From contig CBDFFU010000006.1 of NCBI GenBank assembly GCA_965246875.1, positions 248,001 to 312,000 of the forward strand: a stretch of 64,000 nt of DNA. The letters are read 5' to 3'. Below the pieces are notes generated by a model. It had not been told where the DNA came from. It saw only the letters and a program-made list of their open reading frames with translations, and did no database searches. This DNA is from DASWYT01 sp965246875. Lineage in GTDB: Bacteria; Pseudomonadota; Alphaproteobacteria; Micavibrionales; SZUA-601. How positions within the stretch are numbered: the stretch's first letter is position 1; each line of letters starts with the position of its first letter. The position numbers and the translations under genes are program-made. Positions 1 through 6,575 of the stretch are shown piece after piece.

Positions 1-1
1 T

Positions 2-184
2 CTACCGATCAAAGGTCATATTGAAACGAAGACCGATATGAAATTATCTATACCGCGCACAGAGTATCACTGCGCACGATGTGATGGGCATCAGGGTCAC
101 GTCTTTAATGACGGCCCACAACCAACCGGCTTGCGTCATTGCAATAATGGTGTGGCACTCACATTTATTCCAGATAAGGCTTAA
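2..184 (+). CDS. msrB: Peptide-methionine (R)-S-oxide reductase, C-terminal part (runs off left edge)
   Basis: The first frame open from the window edge encodes the C-terminal 60 residues of MsrB, the zinc-containing enzyme that reduces methionine-R-sulfoxide in proteins. Seen: EYHCARCDGHQGHVFNDGP, which holds one CxxC pair of the structural zinc site and the GHVF motif, then the RHCNNGVAL active-site segment. In this version the residue before NGVAL context reads CNNG, where the catalytic Cys normally sits. The stop is 5 bp before the start of a DipZ/CcdA-like fragment, suggesting a methionine-repair/thiol-redox operon. The start lies outside the window. Confidence 0.85.
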   Translation, partial: LPIKGHIETKTDMKLSIPRTEYHCARCDGHQGHVFNDGPQPTGLRHCNNGVALTFIPDKA

Positions 185-189
185 ATCCT

Positions 190-315
190 ATGACCAATCT
201 TATCGAACCTGCGCTGGCTCTGGCCGAAGGTGTCGCACTGATTGTCTCACCCTGTATTTTGCCGGTTTTACCACTTGTTCTATCCGTATCTATTGATGGC
301 GGGCGTATCTATTGA
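190..315 (+). pseudogene. N-terminal remnant of a DipZ/CcdA-type thiol-disulfide transporter
   Basis: This 41-codon ORF begins MTNLIEPALALAEG and continues with VALIVSPCILPVLPLVLS, which is the first transmembrane helix of the DsbD/DipZ/CcdA family with its conserved SPCxLPxLP motif. The family normally has at least six helices (over 200 aa), but here the frame stops after GGRIY. It follows msrB by 5 bp, a usual pairing. The sequence after 315 no longer resembles the gene, so the gene was cut here by a rearrangement. It is very unlikely to be functional. Confidence 0.75.
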
Positions 316-532
316 ATAAAAAGGGATTTTTAAAATTATAAGGGAACAGAGTACTGGAAACAGGCAATATTTGCCGGTAACTAAAATTCTCGAAATCTTT
401 TGAGGTAGAAGTGGCCAACGGCGTAATAACACGATCAACAATAATGAAAGAAAGCTACACTTAAGATTCTTTCATTGCTAAAACCTCTTAAATAATTGTG
501 GGCAACAATGATAAGATTAACGACTGCGACAT
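316..532. other. AT-rich intergenic stretch without a recognisable gene
   Basis: Both strands carry stops in all frames. No family, hairpin or repeat was recognised. It marks the junction between the broken dipZ fragment and marC. Confidence 0.5.
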
Positions 533-1156
533 TCATATGAACTTATTATGGACACCGGTTGTAATAAACTTTACGCCAATTGCGGCAACGATAAGTGCCA
601 TGGTTCTCGTTGCAACATTAATTCCTGTTTTTCCTATAAGTTTATGAATCGGTATCGCCATAAAAAGCGTCAAAGCAATCATCAAAGACGTGATTATCGA
701 AGATGCAGCTAACAAAACCCTACTTTTTAGTTCAGCAATATCATTGCTAAAGGTAATCATAACGCTCATCTCAGCCGGACCGACCAGTAATGGAAATGCC
801 AACGGAGTAATTGCGATACTATGCACGGTGTCTTGTGCTTCTGACTGTTCTTCTTGTGTTTGTATAATGCCGCCGTATTTGGCTTGAAACATTTCAAAAG
901 CAATAAATAATGCTAATAATCCGCCGGCGATTCTGAAATCGTCAAGATCTACATCAAAAAACGACAGTATATTTTTACCGAACAACGCAGAAACATTTAA
1001 AAATATAGCAACGGTAATTGCTGCGACTATAATGATATACGATTTCTTAGAATTGCTAAGTTTATTCGAAATATTCATAAATATTGGGATAATTCCAACA
1101 GGATTTGACAAAGCATAGAGCAAAATAGCGACGCCCATAAATTGATTTGGATCCAT
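533..1156 (-). CDS. marC: MarC/UPF0056-family inner-membrane protein
   Basis: A 207-aa polytopic membrane protein. The N-terminus MDPNQFMGVAILLYALSNP shows the family motif NPxGxxPxF, and later LAFPLLVGPAEMS corresponds to the second conserved motif (PLxxGPG in most members). Six hydrophobic segments can be counted, as expected for MarC. The molecular function of the family is not established; a role in transport or drug tolerance has been proposed and disputed. The start is the ATG at 1156. A strong 12-bp inverted repeat lies 23 bp upstream (1179-1215) and would be part of the mRNA leader. Confidence 0.88.
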   Translation of the reverse strand: MDPNQFMGVAILLYALSNPVGIIPIFMNISNKLSNSKKSYIIIVAAITVAIFLNVSALFGKNILSFFDVDLDDFRIAGGLLALFIAFEMFQAKYGGIIQTQEEQSEAQDTVHSIAITPLAFPLLVGPAEMSVMITFSNDIAELKSRVLLAASSIITSLMIALTLFMAIPIHKLIGKTGINVATRTMALIVAAIGVKFITTGVHNKFI

Positions 1157-1178
1157 TGTACCCTCTCTGCATTGTTAT

Positions 1179-1215
1179 GGCAGTGGGTAAACCAAAACAA
1201 ACCTTACCCACTGCC
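1179..1215 (-). promoter_or_regulatory. Perfect 12-bp inverted repeat in the marC leader
   Basis: GGCAGTGGGTAA (1179-1190) and TTACCCACTGCC (1204-1215) are perfect complements with a 13-nt loop. The repeat lies just upstream of the marC start on the minus strand. No T-run follows on either strand, so a classical intrinsic terminator is not supported. An attenuator-like leader hairpin or an operator are both possible. Confidence 0.5.
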
Positions 1216-1312
1216 ACTAATTATTGTCTCAATTGGTATCTCATGCCTTCATTTTACCCTCTCAACATCGTCATTTTTTATGAAATAATGATCGCCAAGA
1301 GGTCGTTTCAAA

Positions 1313-1402
1313 TTACGTCTTCAATAAAATGTTATGAGACTTGTCATCGTCTTCATAAAAATCGCTGCACAGTGAGCTCCATTTTCTTATATTCTGGTCC
1401 AT
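1313..1402 (-). CDS. Possible 29-aa acidic small protein with a strong ribosome-binding site
   Basis: The ATG at 1402 is preceded by AAGGAGAACGATC, an excellent Shine-Dalgarno with proper spacing. The ORF reads MDQNIRKWSSLCSDF, then a YEDDDKSHN stretch and LLKT. No family is recognised. It lies between marC and yfdX on the same strand. The support is the ribosome-binding site alone, so it may also be a leader peptide for marC. Confidence 0.4.
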   Translation of the reverse strand: MDQNIRKWSSLCSDFYEDDDKSHNILLKT

Positions 1403-1476
1403 GATCGTTCTCCTTTCTATTATCTTGATCACAAATGTTTGAGTTAAACCAACGGCTATTTCATGCAAAAGATTTG

Positions 1477-1542
1477 TTATCCTTTTGCTGATAGCAAATT
1501 ATTGAGCCGTCTTCGCATCGCTTTTATCCATTTGGTTGTCAT
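1477..1542 (-). CDS. Possible 21-aa basic small protein downstream of yfdX
   Basis: The ATG at 1542 follows AAAGGAGCTGATTC and is 13 bp after the yfdX stop on the same strand, so it would be co-transcribed. The predicted peptide MTTKWIKAMRRRLNNLLSAKG is basic and amphipathic. No homology is recognised. The evidence is only the ribosome-binding site and operon position. Confidence 0.4.
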   Translation of the reverse strand: MTTKWIKAMRRRLNNLLSAKG

Positions 1543-1555
1543 GAATCAGCTCCTT

Positions 1556-2494
1556 TCATGGTTTACTTGTTGCTTCGGTATGCTGGCTATTCTTAGTCAT
1601 AGCTGTCATATAACTTTTGATGCTATCAAAGAAGCCAGCGCCGGATTTTCCACCAGCAGTTTTGTCACGGATTCTGTCAATTTCGTCGTAGAAATGTGCA
1701 AAATCCTGTTTCTGGCCATAGCCCAATTCCTGCGCCAACTTGATGGATGTTTGTGCGCCATTCAGAAGTTCTGTTAGATGTTTATTGTCTTCATCTGTGC
1801 GCTGTTTGTTTTCCGCCAGTTTTTCGGCATCTTTTAACATGGCTTGAGCGGTCACAACAGGGATAGGAATAATTGCTTGTGTTACGACGACTGTATTAAG
1901 AGCAGTTTGAAGAATGTTTTTGGCACCTTCCGTATCACCTGCATCGATCAATCGTGCAGCCTGTTTGATCGCAGCGGGATAGGTTGCCAACGGAATATTG
2001 ATCGTATTGACATCAGTTTCACTCACAAGAGTTTGCAGTAAGCGGCGAGCTTCCTGAACGTTTCCGTCATTCAGCAATTGTTTTGCTTGATCGCGCATGT
2101 TTTTGACATTATCAACAGAACCGATAACAGTATATGTCTCAGCGCTCACGCCCGCAGGAACTAGTTTCAAGCTTGGATCACGGGCTAAAATAATTTCGAG
2201 CTTGCCTGTCACGCCCTGTAAAATGGAGAGCGCTTTTTTGCTGTCGTTTTCATCAAGCGCTTTCAAGGCCGACTGCGTGTCATTAAGCGCAGAAACAGCT
2301 TCCGACACAATCTCTTTCCGTTTCTCTGCTGTCTTTTCCTGGGCATTTTTTTCTACTTGTGAAGATGCCTGCGTATCAGTCTTAATTTCTATTGCAAAAG
2401 CAGGAAAGGTATTTATGGATAGAACGCCTGTAAGAGCCAAAGCGCATACGCTCATCTTGAGCCTAGTTCGTACTTTTTTATTTGTCGTGTTCAT
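1556..2494 (-). CDS. YfdX-family periplasmic stress protein
   Basis: A 312-aa protein. The start at 2494 (MNTTNKKVRT) is chosen because GGAGGATAAA sits directly before it; an ORF extension to 2542 lacks a site. Residues 1-37 form a signal peptide (basic n-region, hydrophobic core, cut after AFA). The rest is a helical YfdX-type domain: an Ala/Gln/Glu-rich region, the VSALNDTQSALKAL segment, and IPLATYPAAIKQAARLI. YfdX proteins are small periplasmic proteins linked to acid and other stress in enterobacteria, sometimes described as chaperone-like. The upstream hsp20 on the same strand supports a stress role. The C-terminal 20 residues (TAMTKNSQHTEATSKP) look disordered. Confidence 0.8.
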   Translation of the reverse strand: MNTTNKKVRTRLKMSVCALALTGVLSINTFPAFAIEIKTDTQASSQVEKNAQEKTAEKRKEIVSEAVSALNDTQSALKALDENDSKKALSILQGVTGKLEIILARDPSLKLVPAGVSAETYTVIGSVDNVKNMRDQAKQLLNDGNVQEARRLLQTLVSETDVNTINIPLATYPAAIKQAARLIDAGDTEGAKNILQTALNTVVVTQAIIPIPVVTAQAMLKDAEKLAENKQRTDEDNKHLTELLNGAQTSIKLAQELGYGQKQDFAHFYDEIDRIRDKTAGGKSGAGFFDSIKSYMTAMTKNSQHTEATSKP

Positions 2495-2530
2495 TTTATC
2501 CTCCGTAAAGTTTACACATACGTCGCCTTC

Positions 2531-2577
2531 GCTCCACGTCATTTTAGACGTGGAGCTAGTCCCAACCTAGGTCGGGA
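2531..2577 (-). promoter_or_regulatory. Two adjacent hairpins between hsp20 and yfdX
   Basis: GCTCCACGTC (2531-2540) and GACGTGGAGC (2547-2556) form a perfect 10-bp stem with a 6-nt loop. Next to it TCCCAACCTAGGTCGGGA (2560-2577) is a near palindrome. Both lie between the hsp20 stop and the yfdX start. Possible roles are partial termination, mRNA processing or a yfdX leader; no T-run is present. Confidence 0.5.
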
Positions 2578-2598
2578 TTTCGAGACGAGTTAGCGTGA

Positions 2599-3075
2599 TT
2601 AGTTTTTGTGTTCGATGGTTGCACGGTTATTTGCGTCACTCGCTTGAATCTGAATCGTGCGAGGCTTTTTCTCTTCCGGCACTTCTCGAACAAGCTCAAT
2701 GGTCAAAAGGCCATCTTTCATTACTGCCTTGGTAACCTGAATGTAGTCAGCCAGTCGGAAAGACTTCCGAAAAGAACGCGCTGCAATACCATGATGCAGA
2801 ATTTGCACGTCTTCGTCCGCTGTTCGTTCTTTACCAGTACCTGTTACAGTAAGTTCACCCTCATGCAGCACAATGTTTAAATCATCCATTGTGAACCCTG
2901 CAACCGCCATAGTGATTTTGTAATTATCATCACCAAGCTTATAAATATTGTAGGGAGGATAGTTGTCAAACCCTTCACTTGTCGGGCTCAACAGCTGCTC
3001 AAGCATATCATTAAACCGGTCAAACCCCACAGTTTGACGCATGAGAGGAGTAGTTAGTGTCAGTACGTTTTGCAT
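2599..3075 (-). CDS. Small heat-shock protein, Hsp20/IbpA family
   Basis: A 158-aa alpha-crystallin-type holdase that binds unfolding proteins without ATP. The start MQNVLTLTTPLMRQTVGFDRF is supported by AGGAGATTGAAA upstream (longer frame to 3102 rejected). The IbpA-like N-terminus contains GFDRFNDMLEQL, then PPYNIYKLGDDNYKITMAVAG opens the alpha-crystallin domain (about residues 40-130), including the IAARSFRKSFRLADYI segment and DGLLTIELVREVPEEKKPR, with the LTIEL version of the A-x-x-x-n-G-v-L core. The C-terminal tail is short and hydrophilic. A terminator-like hairpin lies 44 nt upstream. Confidence 0.92.
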   Translation of the reverse strand: MQNVLTLTTPLMRQTVGFDRFNDMLEQLLSPTSEGFDNYPPYNIYKLGDDNYKITMAVAGFTMDDLNIVLHEGELTVTGTGKERTADEDVQILHHGIAARSFRKSFRLADYIQVTKAVMKDGLLTIELVREVPEEKKPRTIQIQASDANNRATIEHKN

Positions 3076-3118
3076 TTTCAATCTCCTATTAAAGCAAGAC
3101 AAAAAAACAAGTTAAAAA

Positions 3119-3148
3119 GCAAAACCCCTTTTACTTGGGCGTTTTGCG
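3119..3148 (-). terminator. Terminator-like hairpin just upstream of hsp20
   Basis: Read on the minus strand, GCAAAACGCCC and GGGGTTTTGC pair around an 8-nt loop and are followed by TTTTTAACTTG and a second run of seven T. This is a good intrinsic terminator for transcripts arriving from 3442-3915. It ends about 40 nt before the hsp20 start, so it may alternatively act as an attenuator in the hsp20 leader. Confidence 0.6.
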
Positions 3149-3441
3149 ATCTCTATTTTATCAAAAACTCGTATAAAAATCTAATAATTTTTTTATTGGA
3201 TGTAGCTCAAGCAGGGATAAATTCCTTAATAGCTTGCAGCGATTGTTTTGGTTTATATTGAAATCACTAGTGAGAGCACGATAACAAAAATTGTGCTTTG
3301 CTCATGAATAAATTCACCGTATCTTGACGCGGCAGGCGGCATTATGCGAAATGTGGGAAGTGGTTATCCCTGAATATGCCCAAAACATAAATTAGTTCCT
3401 AATAATGATGCCTTGAAGTCCGTACGCTTTTAATACACTTA
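3149..3441. other. Intergenic region without a recognisable gene
   Basis: No convincing ORF, RNA or repeat was recognised. It should contain the 3' end of the upstream transcript and possibly the hsp20 promoter. Confidence 0.4.
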
Positions 3442-3915
3442 CTAAATAAGGATTTGGGTCTTAATCTGCTGAAAAACATCGGCGTCGCTCTGTGTTCTAA
3501 GATCAAAACAAGCTGAACCACCTGCTGCCTTAAAGGCATCTAGTGCACTGGACTGGTCGCCTATATACACAATATTACTCGGATTGACGCGTGTTGATGA
3601 TTTTGTTCCATCGGTAAGGGTCATATTCTCCCAAAACTTTTGATCGTTGATTGGATAAGGGCTGCTGCCTACGCCTTCACGATACTGAGCTTTTGTTTGT
3701 GCGGCAGAATACACCGTGGCGGGTTTTAGCCCATTGCTTCGTAGATATCGCTGCACGTCCGCTGGAGATTTATTGGAACAAACGACCACCTCGAGACGGT
3801 TATCTTCCAATCCCTGCAGTTTGCCTATCAGGCCGATATTATTAGCCGGGTCCGTGAGACGGGACGCTGTTCGGCTTGTCCCTACACACACGTAGGTTTT
3901 ATTCTTATGGGTCAT
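3442..3915 (-). CDS. HAD-like hypothetical protein
   Basis: A 157-aa protein; the start MTHKNKTYVCVGTS is supported by AGGAGAATTGAT, and the longer frame to 3948 is discarded. The C-terminal half contains NPSNIVYIGDQSSALDAFKAAG, which matches the HAD-superfamily motif IV (G-D-x-x-x-D followed by A-x-x-A-G). LEVVVCSNKSPADVQRYL resembles HAD motif II (a Ser/Thr after a strand). The N-terminal DxD nucleophile motif is not visible: the protein starts with TYVCVGTSRTASR. It may be a non-catalytic HAD relative. The exact role is unknown. Confidence 0.55.
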   Translation of the reverse strand: MTHKNKTYVCVGTSRTASRLTDPANNIGLIGKLQGLEDNRLEVVVCSNKSPADVQRYLRSNGLKPATVYSAAQTKAQYREGVGSSPYPINDQKFWENMTLTDGTKSSTRVNPSNIVYIGDQSSALDAFKAAGGSACFDLRTQSDADVFQQIKTQILI

Positions 3916-4099
3916 ATCAATTCTCCTGCTTGAGGCTGGAGATAGCATATATTCGGCTTAATTTCCACAATTAAAACACGTATTAATATAGCCTATCACA
4001 TGTAGCGGTGCGTGCTTAGTTTGTTAATGGTCTCGTTAGCAATGTTCGCGCGGCAAAGCGTTGGACTGAGGCGCTATCGGCTTATCCAAAAAAAACAAG

Positions 4100-4128
4100 T
4101 TGTACAGCGATTAAACATTATGTATAAT
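4100..4128 (+). promoter_or_regulatory. Promoter giving a probably leaderless GNAT transcript
   Basis: TTGTAC (4100-4105) and TATAAT (4123-4128) are separated by 17 bp, a near-ideal sigma70-type promoter. The start codon ATG is at 4136, 7 nt after the -10 box, where transcription would begin. No Shine-Dalgarno fits between, so translation is probably leaderless. Confidence 0.65.
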
Positions 4129-4135
4129 ATAGCCC

Positions 4136-4669
4136 ATGGAAGACCGCACCAATCCGTTTTTGACGTTCAGTTTCATGGGACATGATCAGGCGCCCGAAGT
4201 TGTACAGCTTCTCGCGCGCGCTGAGTGGGAAAAACGTGGGTATCAGGCTACCTCGGATGAAATTCAGTCTGCAATCGGTGATCTGAATCGCTATCATGAC
4301 CGCCCCAAGTCTTCGATTCTTCTGGCACGACGTACGGACACCAATGAATTGACCGGCATGATTGGCTATGAACGGTCGAGCCCCGACTCCATTTATATCG
4401 AACATCTTTATACAGATACATCTGATTATCCGACTGGATCAAGGCTCGTTCGTCAGATGCTTCTGCTTGCGGGACCGGTCCAATCGATCCGCGTGACAAG
4501 CTTTCCACAAGCCGTTGGTTTCTACAACAAGATGGGTTTTGAACCGTTTTATGCGCCCGCCCCAACTGAGCTAAAACTTATGGATTTTCGTATTCGCGCT
4601 TGGCAGACTTGTTCACCTGGCGTCAAGTTGATATTTCCCACAGGTCCAATCCTGACGCAGAACCTATAA
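4136..4669 (+). CDS. GNAT-family N-acetyltransferase
   Basis: A 177-aa protein. SILLARRTDTNELTGMIGYER is the beta-2/beta-3 region, DSIYIEHLYTD is the beta-4 strand with an acidic residue, GSRLVRQMLLLA takes the place of the acetyl-CoA pyrophosphate loop (the usual Q/RxxGxG/A is degenerate), and AVGFYNKMGFEPFYAP is the hallmark GNAT C-terminal segment. The substrate is unknown. A diverged, broken relative lies at 5546-5959 (shared pattern LLA-x3-T-x4-G-[MI]-I and EH-[LM]-Y), so the pair may come from a duplication. Confidence 0.8.
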   Translation: MEDRTNPFLTFSFMGHDQAPEVVQLLARAEWEKRGYQATSDEIQSAIGDLNRYHDRPKSSILLARRTDTNELTGMIGYERSSPDSIYIEHLYTDTSDYPTGSRLVRQMLLLAGPVQSIRVTSFPQAVGFYNKMGFEPFYAPAPTELKLMDFRIRAWQTCSPGVKLIFPTGPILTQNL

Positions 4670-4720
4670 TCGTGGCCCTATCAGCCGCTCGCCCATCGCA
4701 AAGTTAGGCTTGCCAAGACG

Positions 4721-4900
4721 GACAAAACGCATATTTTGTGGCCTGTTAAGGGGAGTCGTCTGGAGAGATAAATCCTTTGGTGGCATGCGGATATCACCGG
4801 CCCAGCACGAAAGATTTCAACTGTCGGCGCGGGTCGATCAGGGATGTACAGGCACTGGCGCGGCACCGGTCGCTGCAAATGACCCAATCCTATCTGACTT
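4721..4900 (+). pseudogene. Mosaic of three mobile-element fragments
   Basis: Three scraps lie end to end. At 4721-4748, 28 bp match (one mismatch) the DKTHILWPV codons of the phage-type gene at 22672. At about 4746-4790, the translation LLRGVVWRDKSFGG matches the C-terminus of the serine recombinase at 37215 (WVRGIVWRDEFFNG). At 4834-4896, SIRDVQALARHRSLQMTQSYL is the C-terminal box of a tyrosine recombinase (usually LGHxSLxxTxxY). The frames are not continuous. This is debris, not a gene. Confidence 0.6.
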
Positions 4901-4907
4901 CACTTTT

Positions 4908-5528
4908 TTATAGTGGTCCACTCGCTCTAGGGTCCTGCTTTGCTGACATATACAGGTAGTTGCGATTTAATCGTGTTTGTCTCTTGTTCAGTTTATGAGC
5001 AAAATATTCTCCAAGGGATTTCAACATCGTATTTTGTGTCTTTTGACCTAATTGAACAATGTTCTGCGTAAACGCGACAGGCGTTACATAGCTGTCTTTT
5101 TGCAGATTATAGTCCGCATTATCAGTCAGGATACTCACACAGCAATTCAAGTAATCAGCAGTACTTCGATTCTTCTCTTCTTTCAGCTTTAAGCGAAAAT
5201 GATCGAGATGAGCATGTAGTTCAGGAAATGTTTTAACATACTTTTTAAACTTCTGACCGACATTCTTGGTCACGTCTTCAGCTGATGCATCAAACAAAGA
5301 CATCTGTTTTTGCGCCGGTCGGGCGCGAATGAGGTCTGCCGCTAAAAACATCAAGGTGAGCAATCGGCGCGACTCTTCAACGTGTGGATGTTCTTTAATA
5401 ATACGTCCATGAATGTTTTCGCTGACAACGTATTTTTTTGCTGTGTACTCAGCATGAGGAAATTTCTCTCGCTTCTTCTTGGCGAGATAGGGGATATTTA
5501 GATTGTGATAGGGGTTGTAGGTAGTCAT
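4908..5528 (-). CDS. Hypothetical protein, helical
   Basis: A protein of about 206 aa (MTTYNPYHNLNIPYLAKKKRE); a start at 5564 is also open and neither has a strong ribosome-binding site. It is rich in Lys, predicted mainly helical, with no signal peptide or membrane segment. ESRRLLTLMFLAADLIRARP and NYLYMSAKQDPRASGPL are distinctive but match no family I know. Its end lies right against the recombinase debris, so the C-terminus may have been replaced. Confidence 0.5.
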   Translation of the reverse strand: MTTYNPYHNLNIPYLAKKKREKFPHAEYTAKKYVVSENIHGRIIKEHPHVEESRRLLTLMFLAADLIRARPAQKQMSLFDASAEDVTKNVGQKFKKYVKTFPELHAHLDHFRLKLKEEKNRSTADYLNCCVSILTDNADYNLQKDSYVTPVAFTQNIVQLGQKTQNTMLKSLGEYFAHKLNKRQTRLNRNYLYMSAKQDPRASGPL

Positions 5529-5545
5529 TAATGTTACGAATCGCT

Positions 5546-5959
5546 TCAAAAAAACAATTTGCATTTTGCCTGGATGATAGCATAGCTACTATTATTATGC
5601 AATATATATTTTTGAGCCTTTGAATTGACAGCGAGGACTTTGGACTCTTTGGAACCATCGATAGACCCGGCTCCAAGCGCGGATTTCTTCGCATACATAT
5701 GCTCAAGGTTGATTTGACCATGGGAAAGCCGTTTCCAGGCTATTATCCCTACAATCTTACCTGTTTCAGAATGGCTCGCTAGAAGCACAGTCGTGCCAGC
5801 CTGTTCGCGAAATCCTTCGAGCATGTTGCTCCATGATATTATGGACGTTTCGCGATTATTTGGCCCACGATGGATTAAACAATGATGTTGATTTGCTTGC
5901 AGGAATTTACTCGGTAAAAATACGATGCCAAAAAATAATGGTCTTAGCTTTGTTGCCAT
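5546..5959 (-). pseudogene. Degenerate GNAT-like acetyltransferase fragment
   Basis: The middle of this frame, TTVLLASHSETGKIVGIIAW followed by INLEHMYAKKSALGAGS, aligns with the GNAT protein at 4136 (ILLARRTDTNELTGMIGY, IEHLYTDTSDYPTGS). The acetyl-CoA-binding and FYxKxGF parts are missing and replaced by an unrelated tail. The N-terminus also does not match. I regard it as a decayed paralogue. Confidence 0.5.
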
Positions 5960-5996
5960 ATGTTTTTATTTTGTTCTTGTCGTGGGAAAAGAGCAT

Positions 5997-6192
5997 ATCA
6001 GCTTATAATTTCTGTTTAACAGGTGATTTTCAAGCTATAGTAATGGCATGGAAAACGAGAAAAGTGTCGTCGAAGAATATTTAAACAGGGGTGGCTTCGC
6101 GGGCTATGCTCACTCGATACTGGCAGATGAATTTCATAAAGCTGAAAGTGACAAAACGCATATTTTGTGGCCCGTTATCTCGCTCCTAAATA
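5997..6192 (+). repeat. 196-bp repeat, copy A (matches 22621-22816)
   Basis: The stretch is nearly identical (two mismatches noticed) to 22621-22816. It carries a TATAAT-containing promoter-like segment (GTTTAACAGGTGATTTT follows) and the first 48 codons of the gene found intact at 22672. The match ends one base before the IS copy 1 terminus, so the IS landed inside, or recombined into, a second copy of that gene. Confidence 0.85.
6048..6192 (+). pseudogene. 5' fragment of the phage-type gene at 22672, cut by IS
   Basis: The translation MENEKSVVEEYLNRGGFAGY through VISLLN equals the N-terminal 48 residues of the 195-aa protein at 22672. The reading then enters the IS3-family element and ends. 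The rest of the gene is not found on the other side of the IS, where a different truncated gene lies. Confidence 0.85.
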
Positions 6193-6270
6193 TTGGTCCG
6201 CCCCCTATAAATGAGTCCAAGCCGAGAGTTATTCTTGGTATGATGTGGACATCTAGCGGGAGGGTTTTGC

Positions 6271-6549
6271 ATGTCACGGCGGAGGTTTACGGCGGAGCAG
6301 ATTATAGGCTATTTGCGGCAGGCTGAGGTGATGATTGGCCAGGGCAAGCGGATGGAAGATGTGTTGCGTGCGTTGGCTGTGACGGGGAATACGTATTACC
6401 GCTGGCGGAAAGAATACGGCGGTCTGGGTGTGGATCAGGCGCGGCGCTTGAAGGATCTTGAGATAGAGAATGGGCGGCTGAAACGTGCTGTCGCCGACCT
6501 GACTTTGGATAATCTGATTTTGAAGGAAGTATCGACGGGAAAGTTCTAA
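6271..6549 (+). CDS. IS3-family transposase OrfA, copy 1
   Basis: A 92-aa DNA-binding subunit. RRRFTAEQIIGYLRQAEV is the helix-turn-helix region and the C-terminal part (RRLKDLEIENGRLKRAVADL) is the leucine-zipper coiled coil used for OrfA/OrfAB assembly. The orfB frame is -1 relative to orfA, and in-frame OrfB-like codons (SPERRREAV) begin near 6546, so an OrfAB fusion by -1 frameshift near 6540 is expected for the family. Confidence 0.92.
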   Translation: MSRRRFTAEQIIGYLRQAEVMIGQGKRMEDVLRALAVTGNTYYRWRKEYGGLGVDQARRLKDLEIENGRLKRAVADLTLDNLILKEVSTGKF

Positions 6550-6575
6550 CCAGTCCTGAGCGTCGCCGGGAGGCT

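Noticed and set aside
2370..2392. A 14-bp match (GCGTATCAGTCTT) between yfdX and the decarboxylase gene near 11690
   Set aside because: Short, inside two unrelated coding regions, and both copies encode a plain KTDTQ stretch. Chance is likely.
3076..3160. RNA thermometer of the ROSE type before hsp20
   Set aside because: No stem masks the ribosome-binding site AGGAG; the only strong hairpin is terminator-like and lies upstream.
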